From assembly GCF_014132355.1 (NCBI RefSeq), contig NZ_BLZO01000131.1:1-53262 (forward strand): a DNA stretch of 53,262 nt, read 5' to 3'. The DNA comes from Okeania sp. KiyG1 (lineage in GTDB: Bacteria > Cyanobacteriota > Cyanobacteriia > Cyanobacteriales > Microcoleaceae). The notes under the pieces were generated by a model. That model did no database searches, was not told the origin of the DNA, and saw only the letters and a list, made by a program, of their open reading frames with translations. Shown here piece after piece: positions 44,208 to 52,302 of this stretch (position 1 is its first letter; every line of letters begins with the position of its first letter). Position numbers and translations under genes: made by a program.

Positions 44208-44774
44208 ATGGGTCAATCAAAACGTTTATTATTTGTGGCTCTTGTGCCACCTGAAAATATTCAAAACCAAGTTACGGAAATTAAGGAATATTTTGCTAAT
44301 AAATATAATAGCAGTCATGCTTTAAGGTCGGTGCCTCATATTACTTTACAGCCTCCTTTTAAATGGCCGACGGAAAATTTGGCAGTTTTGCAGGAGTCTT
44401 TAGAGACTTTTGCTCAAAATTGCTCTGCTTTTCCCATTACTTTGTCTGGGTTTGCTGCTTTCCCACCTCGTGTTATCTATGTTAATGTTGTTAAAACTCC
44501 AGAACTATTAAAAATACAAAAAGAGTTAATTGGATTTACAGAAACTAATTTAGGAATTGTGCATCCCCCTTCTAAAATTCGCCCTTTTTCTCCTCATGTT
44601 ACTGTAGCTTTTCGAGACTTAACTAAAACAAATTTTCGAGCAGCTTGGTTAGAATTTCGAGAGCGATCGCTTGAGTTTGAATTTAAGGCTTCTCAGTTAA
44701 CTTTATTAATTCATAATGGCAAGCGATGGGATATTTGTAATGAGTTTCCTTTTAAAGGATTTCAAAAATACTAA
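44208..44774 (+). CDS. thpR: ThpR, RNA 2',3'-cyclic phosphodiesterase (2H superfamily)
   Basis: 188 aa from the ATG at 44208 (MGQSKRLLFVALVPP). It has the two HxT/S motifs of 2H phosphoesterases, HITLQPPF in the first half and HVTVAF in the second, spaced as in 2'-5' RNA ligase-like/ThpR proteins that hydrolyse 2',3'-cyclic phosphates at RNA ends. Full length. No RNA-repair partner gene nearby. From 44775 to 45008 is a short spacer with a direct repeat CCACAATTTTGGCA (three forms). Confidence 0.88.
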   Translation: MGQSKRLLFVALVPPENIQNQVTEIKEYFANKYNSSHALRSVPHITLQPPFKWPTENLAVLQESLETFAQNCSAFPITLSGFAAFPPRVIYVNVVKTPELLKIQKELIGFTETNLGIVHPPSKIRPFSPHVTVAFRDLTKTNFRAAWLEFRERSLEFEFKASQLTLLIHNGKRWDICNEFPFKGFQKY

Positions 44775-45008
44775 ATACACAATTTTGGCATATACATAAT
44801 ATTGAGATAATTCACGAATATTAAATCCACAATTTTGGCAGATATACAGTGAATTCCACCTTGGTGAGGTACACTCATGCGGGCAAGATGCCCGCACTGG
44901 AAATATTTAATTTAATTATTAATATCTGTACTTCTTATGTGATGAATCTATAGAATTAGGCTATTTAATTGGGTTATAAACTATATTTTTCCATCCTAAT
45001 ATAAATTT

Positions 45009-47701
45009 CTATACTGCACCTTGACGAATCATTTCAAAACCATACACATATATATCAGCAAATTTATAGCGTTCTTCTTTTTCCCGAAATTCAATAATTC
45101 CTATTTCCCTCATCAAAGAAACAAACTCTTCAAAATTTTCTAGAACTTTCTCTGGTAAATTCTGCCATATTTCTTGTAATTCTTCTTTTATTAAAAGCTG
45201 ATTTTCCCTTAAGGGAATCAAAAAAATTAATTAGATAGGGATATTCCTCTTTAATTTCTTCACATCGCTTTTCTGATGCTTTTCTTAATCCAGATTCTAG
45301 AGATTTTCCTTGAAGTAAACGTTCTGTACGGATTTTAGTTGATGATTTTCCTTGATCAGTTAGTTCTTGTTCTTTTGCTCCTTTAAGTAATATACTTAAA
45401 CTCCTAGGAAAAGTCGTGCCACTTGAGTCTGTTAATCGTTCATAAACCCATCGAGATACTTTTTTCGCTCTATTTCCTCCTCTGCGACGACTTCCCCAAA
45501 GTAATTCTAATGCTTTATCAAGCTCTTCTTCATTCGCTATATCTATACTTTCAACAGCAACAGGAGAAACTTGATCGACTAAATTCTTGAAATTTTGAGA
45601 TTGTATTGCTTGACGAAGCGCTAAACGTAAAAAGTCTATTTGATTCCACTGTAAAATAATATCCCTTCCAGTAAAATGACTTTTATTATCAAAACTTAAA
45701 CGATTCCAAATATCTTCTCTCAAGAAAATTTTAAATCTAATTTCCGTTAGTCTACTTGCATCACAAGACTGAACTAATTGAAATAATCCAGTTAATGCTT
45801 GTTGTCTTAATTCTCCTGCTTCCGAAAAATCTTCATCTAAATCATCGTAAAGAAACCATAATTTTTGAGACCTTTCTTTTGCCTCTTGATTAAGAATAAT
45901 ATTTACTGCATCTTTGACTGTAAGTATGAGTTGAGAGTTAGTAGATAATTCTAATAAAGCTTGAGTTGATTCAGACTGCCATATATCTTTTGGTAAATTA
46001 TTAATTATTTTTTTCAACTCACTAAACTTTTCTCCTTTTACCTCTGGGAAATTTAAGTAATTTTTCCTGATAACATCTAAATAGTAAATAAGCTCTCCAA
46101 AAAGCTTCCCATGTTCCATTCTTTTTCTGCAAATTTTGATGAATAATTTGAAATTCATCACGAGTTGGTCTACTTTCCTGAAATCTACCATGTCCTGATA
46201 AAAACACAGTATTATATAACCGTCTGTGAGCTAATTTTTGAGCCAGTTCTTGATGTTTTAAAAATAACCAATATAGGGCAGTTTTACCTGTTCCTTTTTT
46301 TCCTCGAATTAGGCAAGTTGTATCATCTAAAAATTTTTCAAAATCAGTAGTGCGCTGAAACAATAAGCTTAAATCTTGTTTCTGATCGGCGGCATTTACT
46401 TCAGGAAACTCTAGACTTTCAATAATTTGCCATCTTTGTTCAACAATATTTAAAACACTACTGCGTTGAATTTCATCATTTTTTTCATCAATTAGATTAG
46501 CAATTTTACTATAGTAATCTTGTATTTCTGGTATCGGATAGTTATCAGCAGAAGCAATTGGTTCAAGGTAAGGTACTACTAATGGCTCATCATTTTCTGG
46601 TTGATATTTACTTGTATTTGAATCATTTTCATCTGTATCATAGTTTTCATCTGTTCCATTTTTTATCCTTTCGAGCAAGAAATTAGAAATTTTTTTAACT
46701 TTATCTAAACCACTCTTTTTCGCATCAGGTACAGGAGAAAAAACAAAATTAATGGATAAATTTTTCAGACTTTGAAGAGATTCTAGTAGTAGCTCTATTC
46801 CCTGTTTATTTTGTTCGTTAGGAAAAAGAAAAATAATTGCTTCATCAGCAGCTTGAATTAATGATAAAGCGCCCCATTGATTAATCCCAGTTCTTGAGTC
46901 AATTAAGATAATATCTGGTTTTAATTGTTCTTGAATTTCCTGCTTAAAAATAGACCAAAGATTTTTATCTCCATCTATAACAGTTGTGGCATGAAGATCG
47001 TCAACTTTAGACACATAATCAAGACTAAGATATCCAGCAGGAACAACAAATAATCTCCCTTTAGCGTTAGGTATTCTTACTTCACTAAATATGTCTGTAA
47101 TTAAAATACTGGGTTCTATTCCTTCTGGTAAGTAAGAACGTTCGTAAAAATAATCAACAATTCCATATTTTGACTGTTCCTTAAGGTTAAATGCTGTACT
47201 TAACCCAGGTGCTTCTAAATCTAAATCTATAGCTACAACTTTACGGCCTCGCATTGCTAAAATTGAGGCTACATGAGTTAATGCAGTAGTCCGACCTACT
47301 CCTCCTTTAAAAGAATAAAATGTTACTGTTCTGGGTATACTGGGTTCTTTCTGGGGTAGTTGAGGTTGATTTTGTGGGTTTGCCGCTTGAATAGCTAAGT
47401 CTTGCCAAGTGCTTGGTGAGAATGTCTCAGAAATTTGTGGAGGTAAAATATTTAATGATTCAGCTTCTTGAGGTGTATATAAGGAAAGAAACCCAGGAGA
47501 TAAATGAGGCACCTGAGATTTTAGTAAGCTGGAAATTTGTTCTTTCCGCTGAGGGATAGATACACGAAAAAAGCTGTTACTAACTAAAGTTAAATTGAGC
47601 AAACCTGATGTGGAAATATTTACATCTATCCACTCTTGAGAGTTTTGAACGAATTGGTTTTTGATATTTTGCTTTAATAATACTTGCCAGTTTTCTTGCA
47701 T
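45009..47701 (-). pseudogene. dual P-loop ATPase (KGGVGR MinD-like plus second P-loop domain), two frameshifts
   Basis: Three overlapping frames form one gene of 896 aa once one base is removed near 46046-46050 and another in 45206-45215. Residues 1-120 are an unassigned N-terminal domain (EWIDVNISTSGLLNLTL). A deviant Walker A FKGGVGRTTALTHVASILA starts at 131, followed by VAIDLDLEAPGLS and DIILIDSRTGINQWG, as in ParA/MinD-like ATPases of multi-domain bacterial proteins. A second Walker A (GKKGTGKTALYW, about 467) starts a STAND/AAA-like ATPase with LWFLYDDLDEDFSEAG as a Walker B-like motif and a long helical tail. Such double ATPases occur in predicted signalling or conflict systems. It forms an operon with the small gene at 47721 (19 bp apart). 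Both indels lie in short runs (C3, G3/A2). Confidence 0.75.
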
Positions 47702-47720
47702 TTTTAATTCCTTTAATTTC

Positions 47721-48158
47721 TTAAAGTGTAGTAGCTTGTTTTTGTAGCCATCCTATAAGCTTTTGATATGTGTTGAACCAGCTTTTATAATTTACATTAT
47801 TAGCTTCAATAGCAAAATAACGTATATCTATAAAATGTTGACCCATCGGGTTCTCAACTTCATCCAGCCATTTTCGTACTTGAGGAAACTTATCAATTCT
47901 AGATTTAAGTTTATTATGTCGTTTTAATGCTTCTGTGTAGCTATGTCCTGGATTAGTAAAAGTATGTCCTGGATTATTGTTATCTGTTTTCCATTCTCTA
48001 GTTGCACTGTTTGGTAAAGTAGCAAAAATCATTGCTTTTAATAAACACTCAATAGTGACACCTCCAAAGTGCATAGCTCCAATTTTTCTTCCTGATTTAT
48101 CTAATATTTCTGTATCAGAATGGCGCTCTAAAAAAGCTGCTTGGTAATCTTCCATCAA
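47721..48158 (-). CDS. small HEPN-like protein upstream of the dual ATPase
   Basis: 145 aa, helical. MHFGGVTIECLLKAMIFATL resembles the AGxxxECxLKA helix of HEPN-type proteins, and FDIRYFAIEANN and the C-terminal YKSWFNTYQKLIGWLQ are similar to the second half of such domains. The classic RxxxxH ribonuclease motif is not evident (closest region TREWKTDNNNPGH). So it may be a non-catalytic HEPN or another helical fold. Transcribed first in the two-gene operon with the ATPase. Start ATG 48158 (48155 is equally possible). Confidence 0.5.
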   Translation of the reverse strand: MMEDYQAAFLERHSDTEILDKSGRKIGAMHFGGVTIECLLKAMIFATLPNSATREWKTDNNNPGHTFTNPGHSYTEALKRHNKLKSRIDKFPQVRKWLDEVENPMGQHFIDIRYFAIEANNVNYKSWFNTYQKLIGWLQKQATTL

Positions 48159-48208
48159 TAAAAAAATATGGCTTTGATCGTAACAATTATAATGATTTTA
48201 ACATTATA

Positions 48209-48310
48209 CAGGACTTACGCAAATTCACCTTGAAAACGCCATATTTAGGGGCAAATGGCATTTGCTAACGCAGAGCTGCCGCTTTATATGTTGCGGAGCA
48301 AAACGCCCTC
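48209..48310. mobile_element. family F element, partial
   Basis: Left end CAGGACTTACGCA followed by GCAAATGGCATTTGC (palindromic) and a GC-rich block AACGCAGAGCTGCCGC. The right end is not recognised. Lies in the short divergent spacer between the HEPN-like gene and a Uma2 gene. Confidence 0.5.
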
Positions 48311-48360
48311 ACTCGTTATTACTAATGATACAATGATATAATTCTTCTATCTCCCAAACC

Positions 48361-48936
48361 ATGATCGTTAACCAAAACACAAATTATATTCCTCCTGAAG
48401 AATATCTAACAGGAGAAGAACTCAGCTCTATCAAACACGAATATATTGATGGACAAGTATATGCAATGGCAGGTGCTAGTGATGCTCATGTGACTATTTC
48501 CCTCAACCTAGCTTCAGCATTAAGAAATTATCTGCGAGGCAGTGGTTGTCGCGTCTATATGTCGGATATGAAAGCTCTGATAGAAACTACTAATACATTC
48601 TTCTATCCTGATGTGATGGTAACTTGCGACACCAGAGATAAAGCTTTGCCAAATCATAAAAAATATCCTTGTTTAATAGTAGAAGTTTTATCCGAAAGCA
48701 CTGAAGCATTCGATCGCGGTGACAAATTTGCTAACTATCAGCAATTACCAACTTTGCAAGAATACGTTTTGATTAACCAAAAACGCCAGCGTTTAGAATG
48801 TTTCCGTCGCAATGTTGAAGGTCTGTGGGTATTGCACACTTATACTCAAGGTAGTGAAGTTCACCTGGCAAGTATTGACTTTCGGACTAGCATTGATAGT
48901 TTGTATGAGGATGTCATTTTTGGAGAAACTCTGTAG
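48361..48936 (+). CDS. Uma2 family endonuclease-fold protein
   Basis: 191 aa, one complete Uma2 domain (PD-(D/E)xK-like fold, expanded in cyanobacteria, function unknown). The start NYIPPEEYLTGEELSSIKHE and YIDGQVYAMAGAS are the domain hallmark; the putative catalytic set is in FFYPDVMVTC and CLIVEVLSESTE, followed by DRGDKFANYQQLPTLQEYVL. The ATG at 48361 is unambiguous. Related to the gene at 50845. Confidence 0.9.
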   Translation: MIVNQNTNYIPPEEYLTGEELSSIKHEYIDGQVYAMAGASDAHVTISLNLASALRNYLRGSGCRVYMSDMKALIETTNTFFYPDVMVTCDTRDKALPNHKKYPCLIVEVLSESTEAFDRGDKFANYQQLPTLQEYVLINQKRQRLECFRRNVEGLWVLHTYTQGSEVHLASIDFRTSIDSLYEDVIFGETL

Positions 48937-48947
48937 TGCATTATCAA

Positions 48948-49038
48948 CAGGAATTACGGAGGGATTCTACATATAGAAAGGGCGAATGCCATTCGCCCCT
49001 ACAGATGGTGGTTTGACAATCAATTTGCGTAAGTTATG
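48948..49038. mobile_element. family F element, single-unit copy (91 bp)
   Basis: Ends CAGGAATTACGGA and TTGCGTAAGTTATG. The interior holds one GATTCTACATATAGAAAGGG unit with the palindrome GGGCGAATGCCATTCGCCC, and AGATGGTGGTTTGACAATC. It is the unamplified form of 50329-50779. Confidence 0.75.
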
Positions 49039-49046
49039 ATTATATT

Positions 49047-50225
49047 TTACTGCAACACAAAATCGGACTCAGTAATATTTGGCGCTCCTTGTAAAGTTGC
49101 AAATTTGCCACCACCTCCAAAACCAGAGAAGGCGCTATTGGGGTTATAGTATAAATCTCCTGTGGAGCGGTCGTAAACGATATCTGCTACTGACCTGGTA
49201 GCGGCAGTTCTGTTGGTAACGATATCAAATTCCCGGTTGATACTAAAACCATTGCCTGCACGACTATTCAAGCTGATAAAGGTGTCTTTGTCGAGGATAA
49301 TATCATCCACTCCGGGTGTAAAGTCGGTAATTGTATCTGTACCGATATCTCTGGAACGATACAACCTGTTGGTGTTGTAGATGAATTTGTCTCTGCCATC
49401 ACCACCTGTAAAAATGTCGTTGCCAGCGCCACCCTCAAAGCGGTCGTTTCCATTACCACCATTAAGAGTGTCCCTACCATTGCCACCTAAGAGGCGATCG
49501 TTACCGCCGCCTCCAATTAACCTATCGTTATCAGCGCCACCATTAAGAGTGTCTCTACCATTACCACCATTAAGAGTGTCTCTACCATTACCACCTATGA
49601 GGTTATCGTTACCGCCGCCTCCGATTAAGTTATCGTTGCCACCGCGACCGTTTAGTACATCGTTGCCGTTTCTGCCGTTAATTGTTTCGTTGCCGCCAGT
49701 GCCGTCAAGTGTGTTGTTTCTGTTGTTGCCGTTGATGGTTGTGATGATGTCTCGGAGGCTGGAGTCTGGTACTTCTACATTTAGTAAGTCGAAGCCTCGC
49801 GATCTACCACCATTACTACTAATGAAAAAATCTGTACTATCTAACCCGACAATTTGTATTGCTCTTACAGGTTGAGTAAATCCAATGTTTGACAAGTCGA
49901 AAGCGCTAGAACCTGCTCCAGCGGTTCCTAGAAAGCTAAAATTTTCCAAGTCAGAACTTACGAAGACATTCGCAAATTCACTACTGCTGCCTAATTCGTT
50001 AATAACAATGTCGTTTCCAGGACCGTCAACAATTGTTTTGTTTGCAAAACCAACGGTTATAAATGAATCTCTCGGCAAGGATACAAAAGCCTGTTGATTA
50101 CCAAACAATACTACATCGGTAACAATAGGTATAGGAGAACTGCTCGCTGTTCCTCCATAAGGTCCCTCCTCAATTGATCCTGTCCCGCTATTGAAAAAGT
50201 CAAAAACTCTATCTACAAATGCCAT
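49047..50225 (-). CDS. RTX-type calcium-binding repeat protein
   Basis: 392 aa. The N-terminal ~160 residues are a beta-rich domain without a signal peptide. About residues 165-290 carry at least ten glycine/aspartate nonapeptides (GGNGRDTLN, GGGGNDRLI, GGAGNDIFTGGDGRDKFI) that form a Ca2+-binding beta-roll. The C-terminal end (TITDFTPGVDDIIL, then IVYDRSTGDLYYN and FATLQGAPNITESDFVL) is typical of proteins secreted by type I systems with an uncleaved C-terminal signal. Probably extracellular. No type I exporter is adjacent. Runs of GGNGRDTLN are near-identical at the DNA level. Confidence 0.9.
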   Translation of the reverse strand: MAFVDRVFDFFNSGTGSIEEGPYGGTASSSPIPIVTDVVLFGNQQAFVSLPRDSFITVGFANKTIVDGPGNDIVINELGSSSEFANVFVSSDLENFSFLGTAGAGSSAFDLSNIGFTQPVRAIQIVGLDSTDFFISSNGGRSRGFDLLNVEVPDSSLRDIITTINGNNRNNTLDGTGGNETINGRNGNDVLNGRGGNDNLIGGGGNDNLIGGNGRDTLNGGNGRDTLNGGADNDRLIGGGGNDRLLGGNGRDTLNGGNGNDRFEGGAGNDIFTGGDGRDKFIYNTNRLYRSRDIGTDTITDFTPGVDDIILDKDTFISLNSRAGNGFSINREFDIVTNRTAATRSVADIVYDRSTGDLYYNPNSAFSGFGGGGKFATLQGAPNITESDFVLQ

Positions 50226-50328
50226 ATTTACTCCTTGATTACTAATTATGAGCCAAGTTATTTTTACTAATAACTGCTCTGAGAAATTTTAACTCAGCAA
50301 TGCATTCTGAGCAACTAACAAATATTAA

Positions 50329-50779
50329 CAGGAATTACGCAGAGATTCTACATATAGGGAGGGCGAATGCCATTCGCCCCTACGCAGAGATTCTACATAT
50401 AGAGAGGGCGAATACCATTTGCCCCTACGCAGAGATTCTACATATAGAGAGGGCGAATACCATTCGCCCCTACGCAGAGATTCTACATATAGGGAGGGCG
50501 AATACCATTCGCCCCTACGCAGAGATTCTACATATAGAGAGGGCGAATACCATTCGCCCCTACGCAGAGATTCTACATATAGGGAGGGCGAATACCATTC
50601 GCCCCTACGCTGAGATTCTACATATAGAGAGGGCGAATACCATTTGCCCCTACGCTGAGATTCTACATATAGAGAGGGCGAATACCATTCGCCCCTACGC
50701 AGAGATTCTACATATAGAGAGGGCGAATACCATTCGCCCCTACAGATGGTGGTTTAACAGTCAATTTGTGTAAGTCCTG
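50329..50779. mobile_element. family F element with 9-fold internal amplification (451 bp)
   Basis: Ends CAGGAATTACGCA and TGTGTAAGTCCTG. Between them are nine tandem 45-bp units (GCAGAGATTCTACATATAG + GAGGGCGAATACCATTCGCC + CCTAC), each with the GGGCGAAT...ATTCGCCC palindrome. Because 45 is a multiple of three, several frames stay open, but no gene is inferred. From 50226 to 50328 is the RTX upstream region. Confidence 0.85.
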
Positions 50780-50844
50780 ATAAAATTCACACTTTTTTGA
50801 GAATATGAGGTAATTATCCATTATCCATTACCCATTAATGAAGT

Positions 50845-51618
50845 TTATTCTGGCTCGACTGTATCAGTTTCAAAATTAACTCCTTCGTATAAAACTTCAA
50901 TAGCAAAAGTAAATTCAATACTCTCTAATGTAATTGATTCACCTTCTGTATATCCACAATAATGCCACATTTTTCCCTCCCCACGTTGAAAAATTTCTAC
51001 AGATATTGATTCTGAATCTACTAAAATATATTCTTGCAAACTAGGAAATTGACGATAATATTTAAACTTATTGCCGCGATCGTATTTTTCTGTACTGGGG
51101 GAAAGAACTTCAATAATTACTGTAGGATGTTCTATAAACTTACGGGATTTTAAATCATCAGGATTGCAACTAATAACTAAATCTGGATAGAAATAACGAC
51201 TATTTTTAGCATCTTGAACTTTAGCATCAGACATATTAACTCGAAAACTTCTTTGGCGAAGATGAGGTTTTAGGGCTATACAAAAGTTAATAGCAATATC
51301 ATTATGAGGAAGACTTCTTTCAGTCATAGCTATAATTTTGCCGTCTACATATTCATGGCGAAATTCCTGTTTAGCTTCCCATTCTAGATATTCTTCAGGG
51401 GGAATTTTTTGGTAATCTTGGGGTTGAGCAATCATTAGTTTTTTTCTTTTCCAATGTTTTGTTATACTTGGCTTTCGAGATAAATTCACAACTTCTCTGC
51501 CACTTTCCGCTTGGTGCTTTTGTAAATCAGTAAATATAGCTTTCAAATTATGATTAAATGAACGAGAGTATTCTTCACGAATTTTGTGAATTTCTTCGAC
51601 AATCTCATCCTGATACAT
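50845..51618 (-). CDS. Uma2 protein fused to a small helical N-terminal module
   Basis: 257 aa. Residues 1-50 ([20 protein letters not shown], then [20 protein letters not shown]) look like a separate small protein common in cyanobacteria, in which the HKIREEY..FNHDL pattern is conserved. Residues 62-257 are a complete Uma2 domain ([56 protein letters not shown]). M62 (51435) has GGAAAAG upstream and could start an independent Uma2. The open frame across the junction may be a genuine fusion or two overlapping genes placed in frame by a small indel. Confidence 0.8.
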   Translation of the reverse strand: MYQDEIVEEIHKIREEYSRSFNHNLKAIFTDLQKHQAESGREVVNLSRKPSITKHWKRKKLMIAQPQDYQKIPPEEYLEWEAKQEFRHEYVDGKIIAMTERSLPHNDIAINFCIALKPHLRQRSFRVNMSDAKVQDAKNSRYFYPDLVISCNPDDLKSRKFIEHPTVIIEVLSPSTEKYDRGNKFKYYRQFPSLQEYILVDSESISVEIFQRGEGKMWHYCGYTEGESITLESIEFTFAIEVLYEGVNFETDTVEPE

Positions 51619-51646
51619 AATTAATCTTCAAGTCTAGTAGTCCATT

Positions 51647-51785
51647 AGTAGACTGTTTCAGCCAAAATGGTGCATCGGGTAGGGGCGGGTTCCGCGTTAA
51701 GTTAATGGTGTCACCCACAACTGAATAAACCCGCCCCCGCCCCAATAATCTAATACATAAAATTTAGATGTGTCAGTCCACTACT
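51647..51785. mobile_element. family G element, copy 4
   Basis: AGTAGACTGTTTCAGCCAAA and, inverted, AATTTAGATGTGTCAGTCCA ends. Interior GGGTAGGGGCGGGTTCCGCG shares sequence with the arrays downstream. Confidence 0.65.
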
Positions 51786-51900
51786 GGATCTGGGTTCCTT
51801 TCACATTCTGAATTTCAGAACATAATGAAAGAGGCGGTGCGTTACGAGGGATTGCTAAATCTCTTTCTAGAGGTGCGGGGGGCGGGTTTACCATGTCCTG

Positions 51901-52157
51901 GGTAAAACCGGGGCGGGTTCACTAGGCTGTTGGTAAAACCGGGGCGGGTTCACTAGGCTGTTGGTAAAACCGGGGCGGGTTCACTAGGCTGTTGGTAAAA
52001 CCGGGGCGGGTTCACTAGGCTGTTGGTAAAACCGGGGCGGGTTCACTAGGCTGTTGGTAAAACCGGGGCGGGTTCACTAGGCTGTTGGTAAAACCGGGGC
52101 GGGTTCACTAGGCTGTTGGTAAAACCGGGGCGGGTTCACTAGGCTGTTGGTAAAACC
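51901..52157. repeat. 31-bp tandem array, 8 units
   Basis: Unit GGTAAAACCGGGGCGGGTTC + ACTAGGCTGTT, eight identical copies from 51901 to 52148, then a partial ninth. GC-rich in an AT-rich spacer. Perfect identity points to recent amplification or active homogenisation. Confidence 0.95.
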
Positions 52158-52167
52158 ATTAACTTAA

Positions 52168-52257
52168 CGCGGAACCCGCCCCTACCGCGGAACCCGCCCC
52201 TACCGCGGAACCCGCCCCTACCGCGGAACCCGCCCCTACCGCGGAACCCGCCCCTAC
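52168..52257. repeat. 18-bp tandem array, 5 units
   Basis: Five identical CGCGGAACCCGCCCCTAC units. The GGAACCCGCCCC core is the complement of the GGGGCGGGTTC in the 31-bp array, so transcripts of the two arrays could pair. Confidence 0.95.
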
Positions 52258-52263
52258 TATATC

Positions 52264-52302
52264 AATTATCCATTATCCATTATCCATTATCCATTATCCA
52301 TT
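52264..52302. repeat. heptamer array (TTATCCA)n overlapping the gcvP stop
   Basis: Five TTATCCA units. The last one supplies the final glycine and stop codon of gcvP. Confidence 0.85.

Noticed and set aside
49381-49875. Pro/Leu/Ser repeat ORF opposite the RTX gene
   Set aside because: Antisense of the Gly/Asp nonapeptides; no independent evidence.
50300-50773. 157-aa open frame of 15-residue repeats (YAEILHIERANTIRP)
   Set aside because: It is the translation of the 45-bp family F array; units are a multiple of three so frames stay open by arithmetic. No ribosome-binding site, and the single-unit copy at 48948 encodes nothing.
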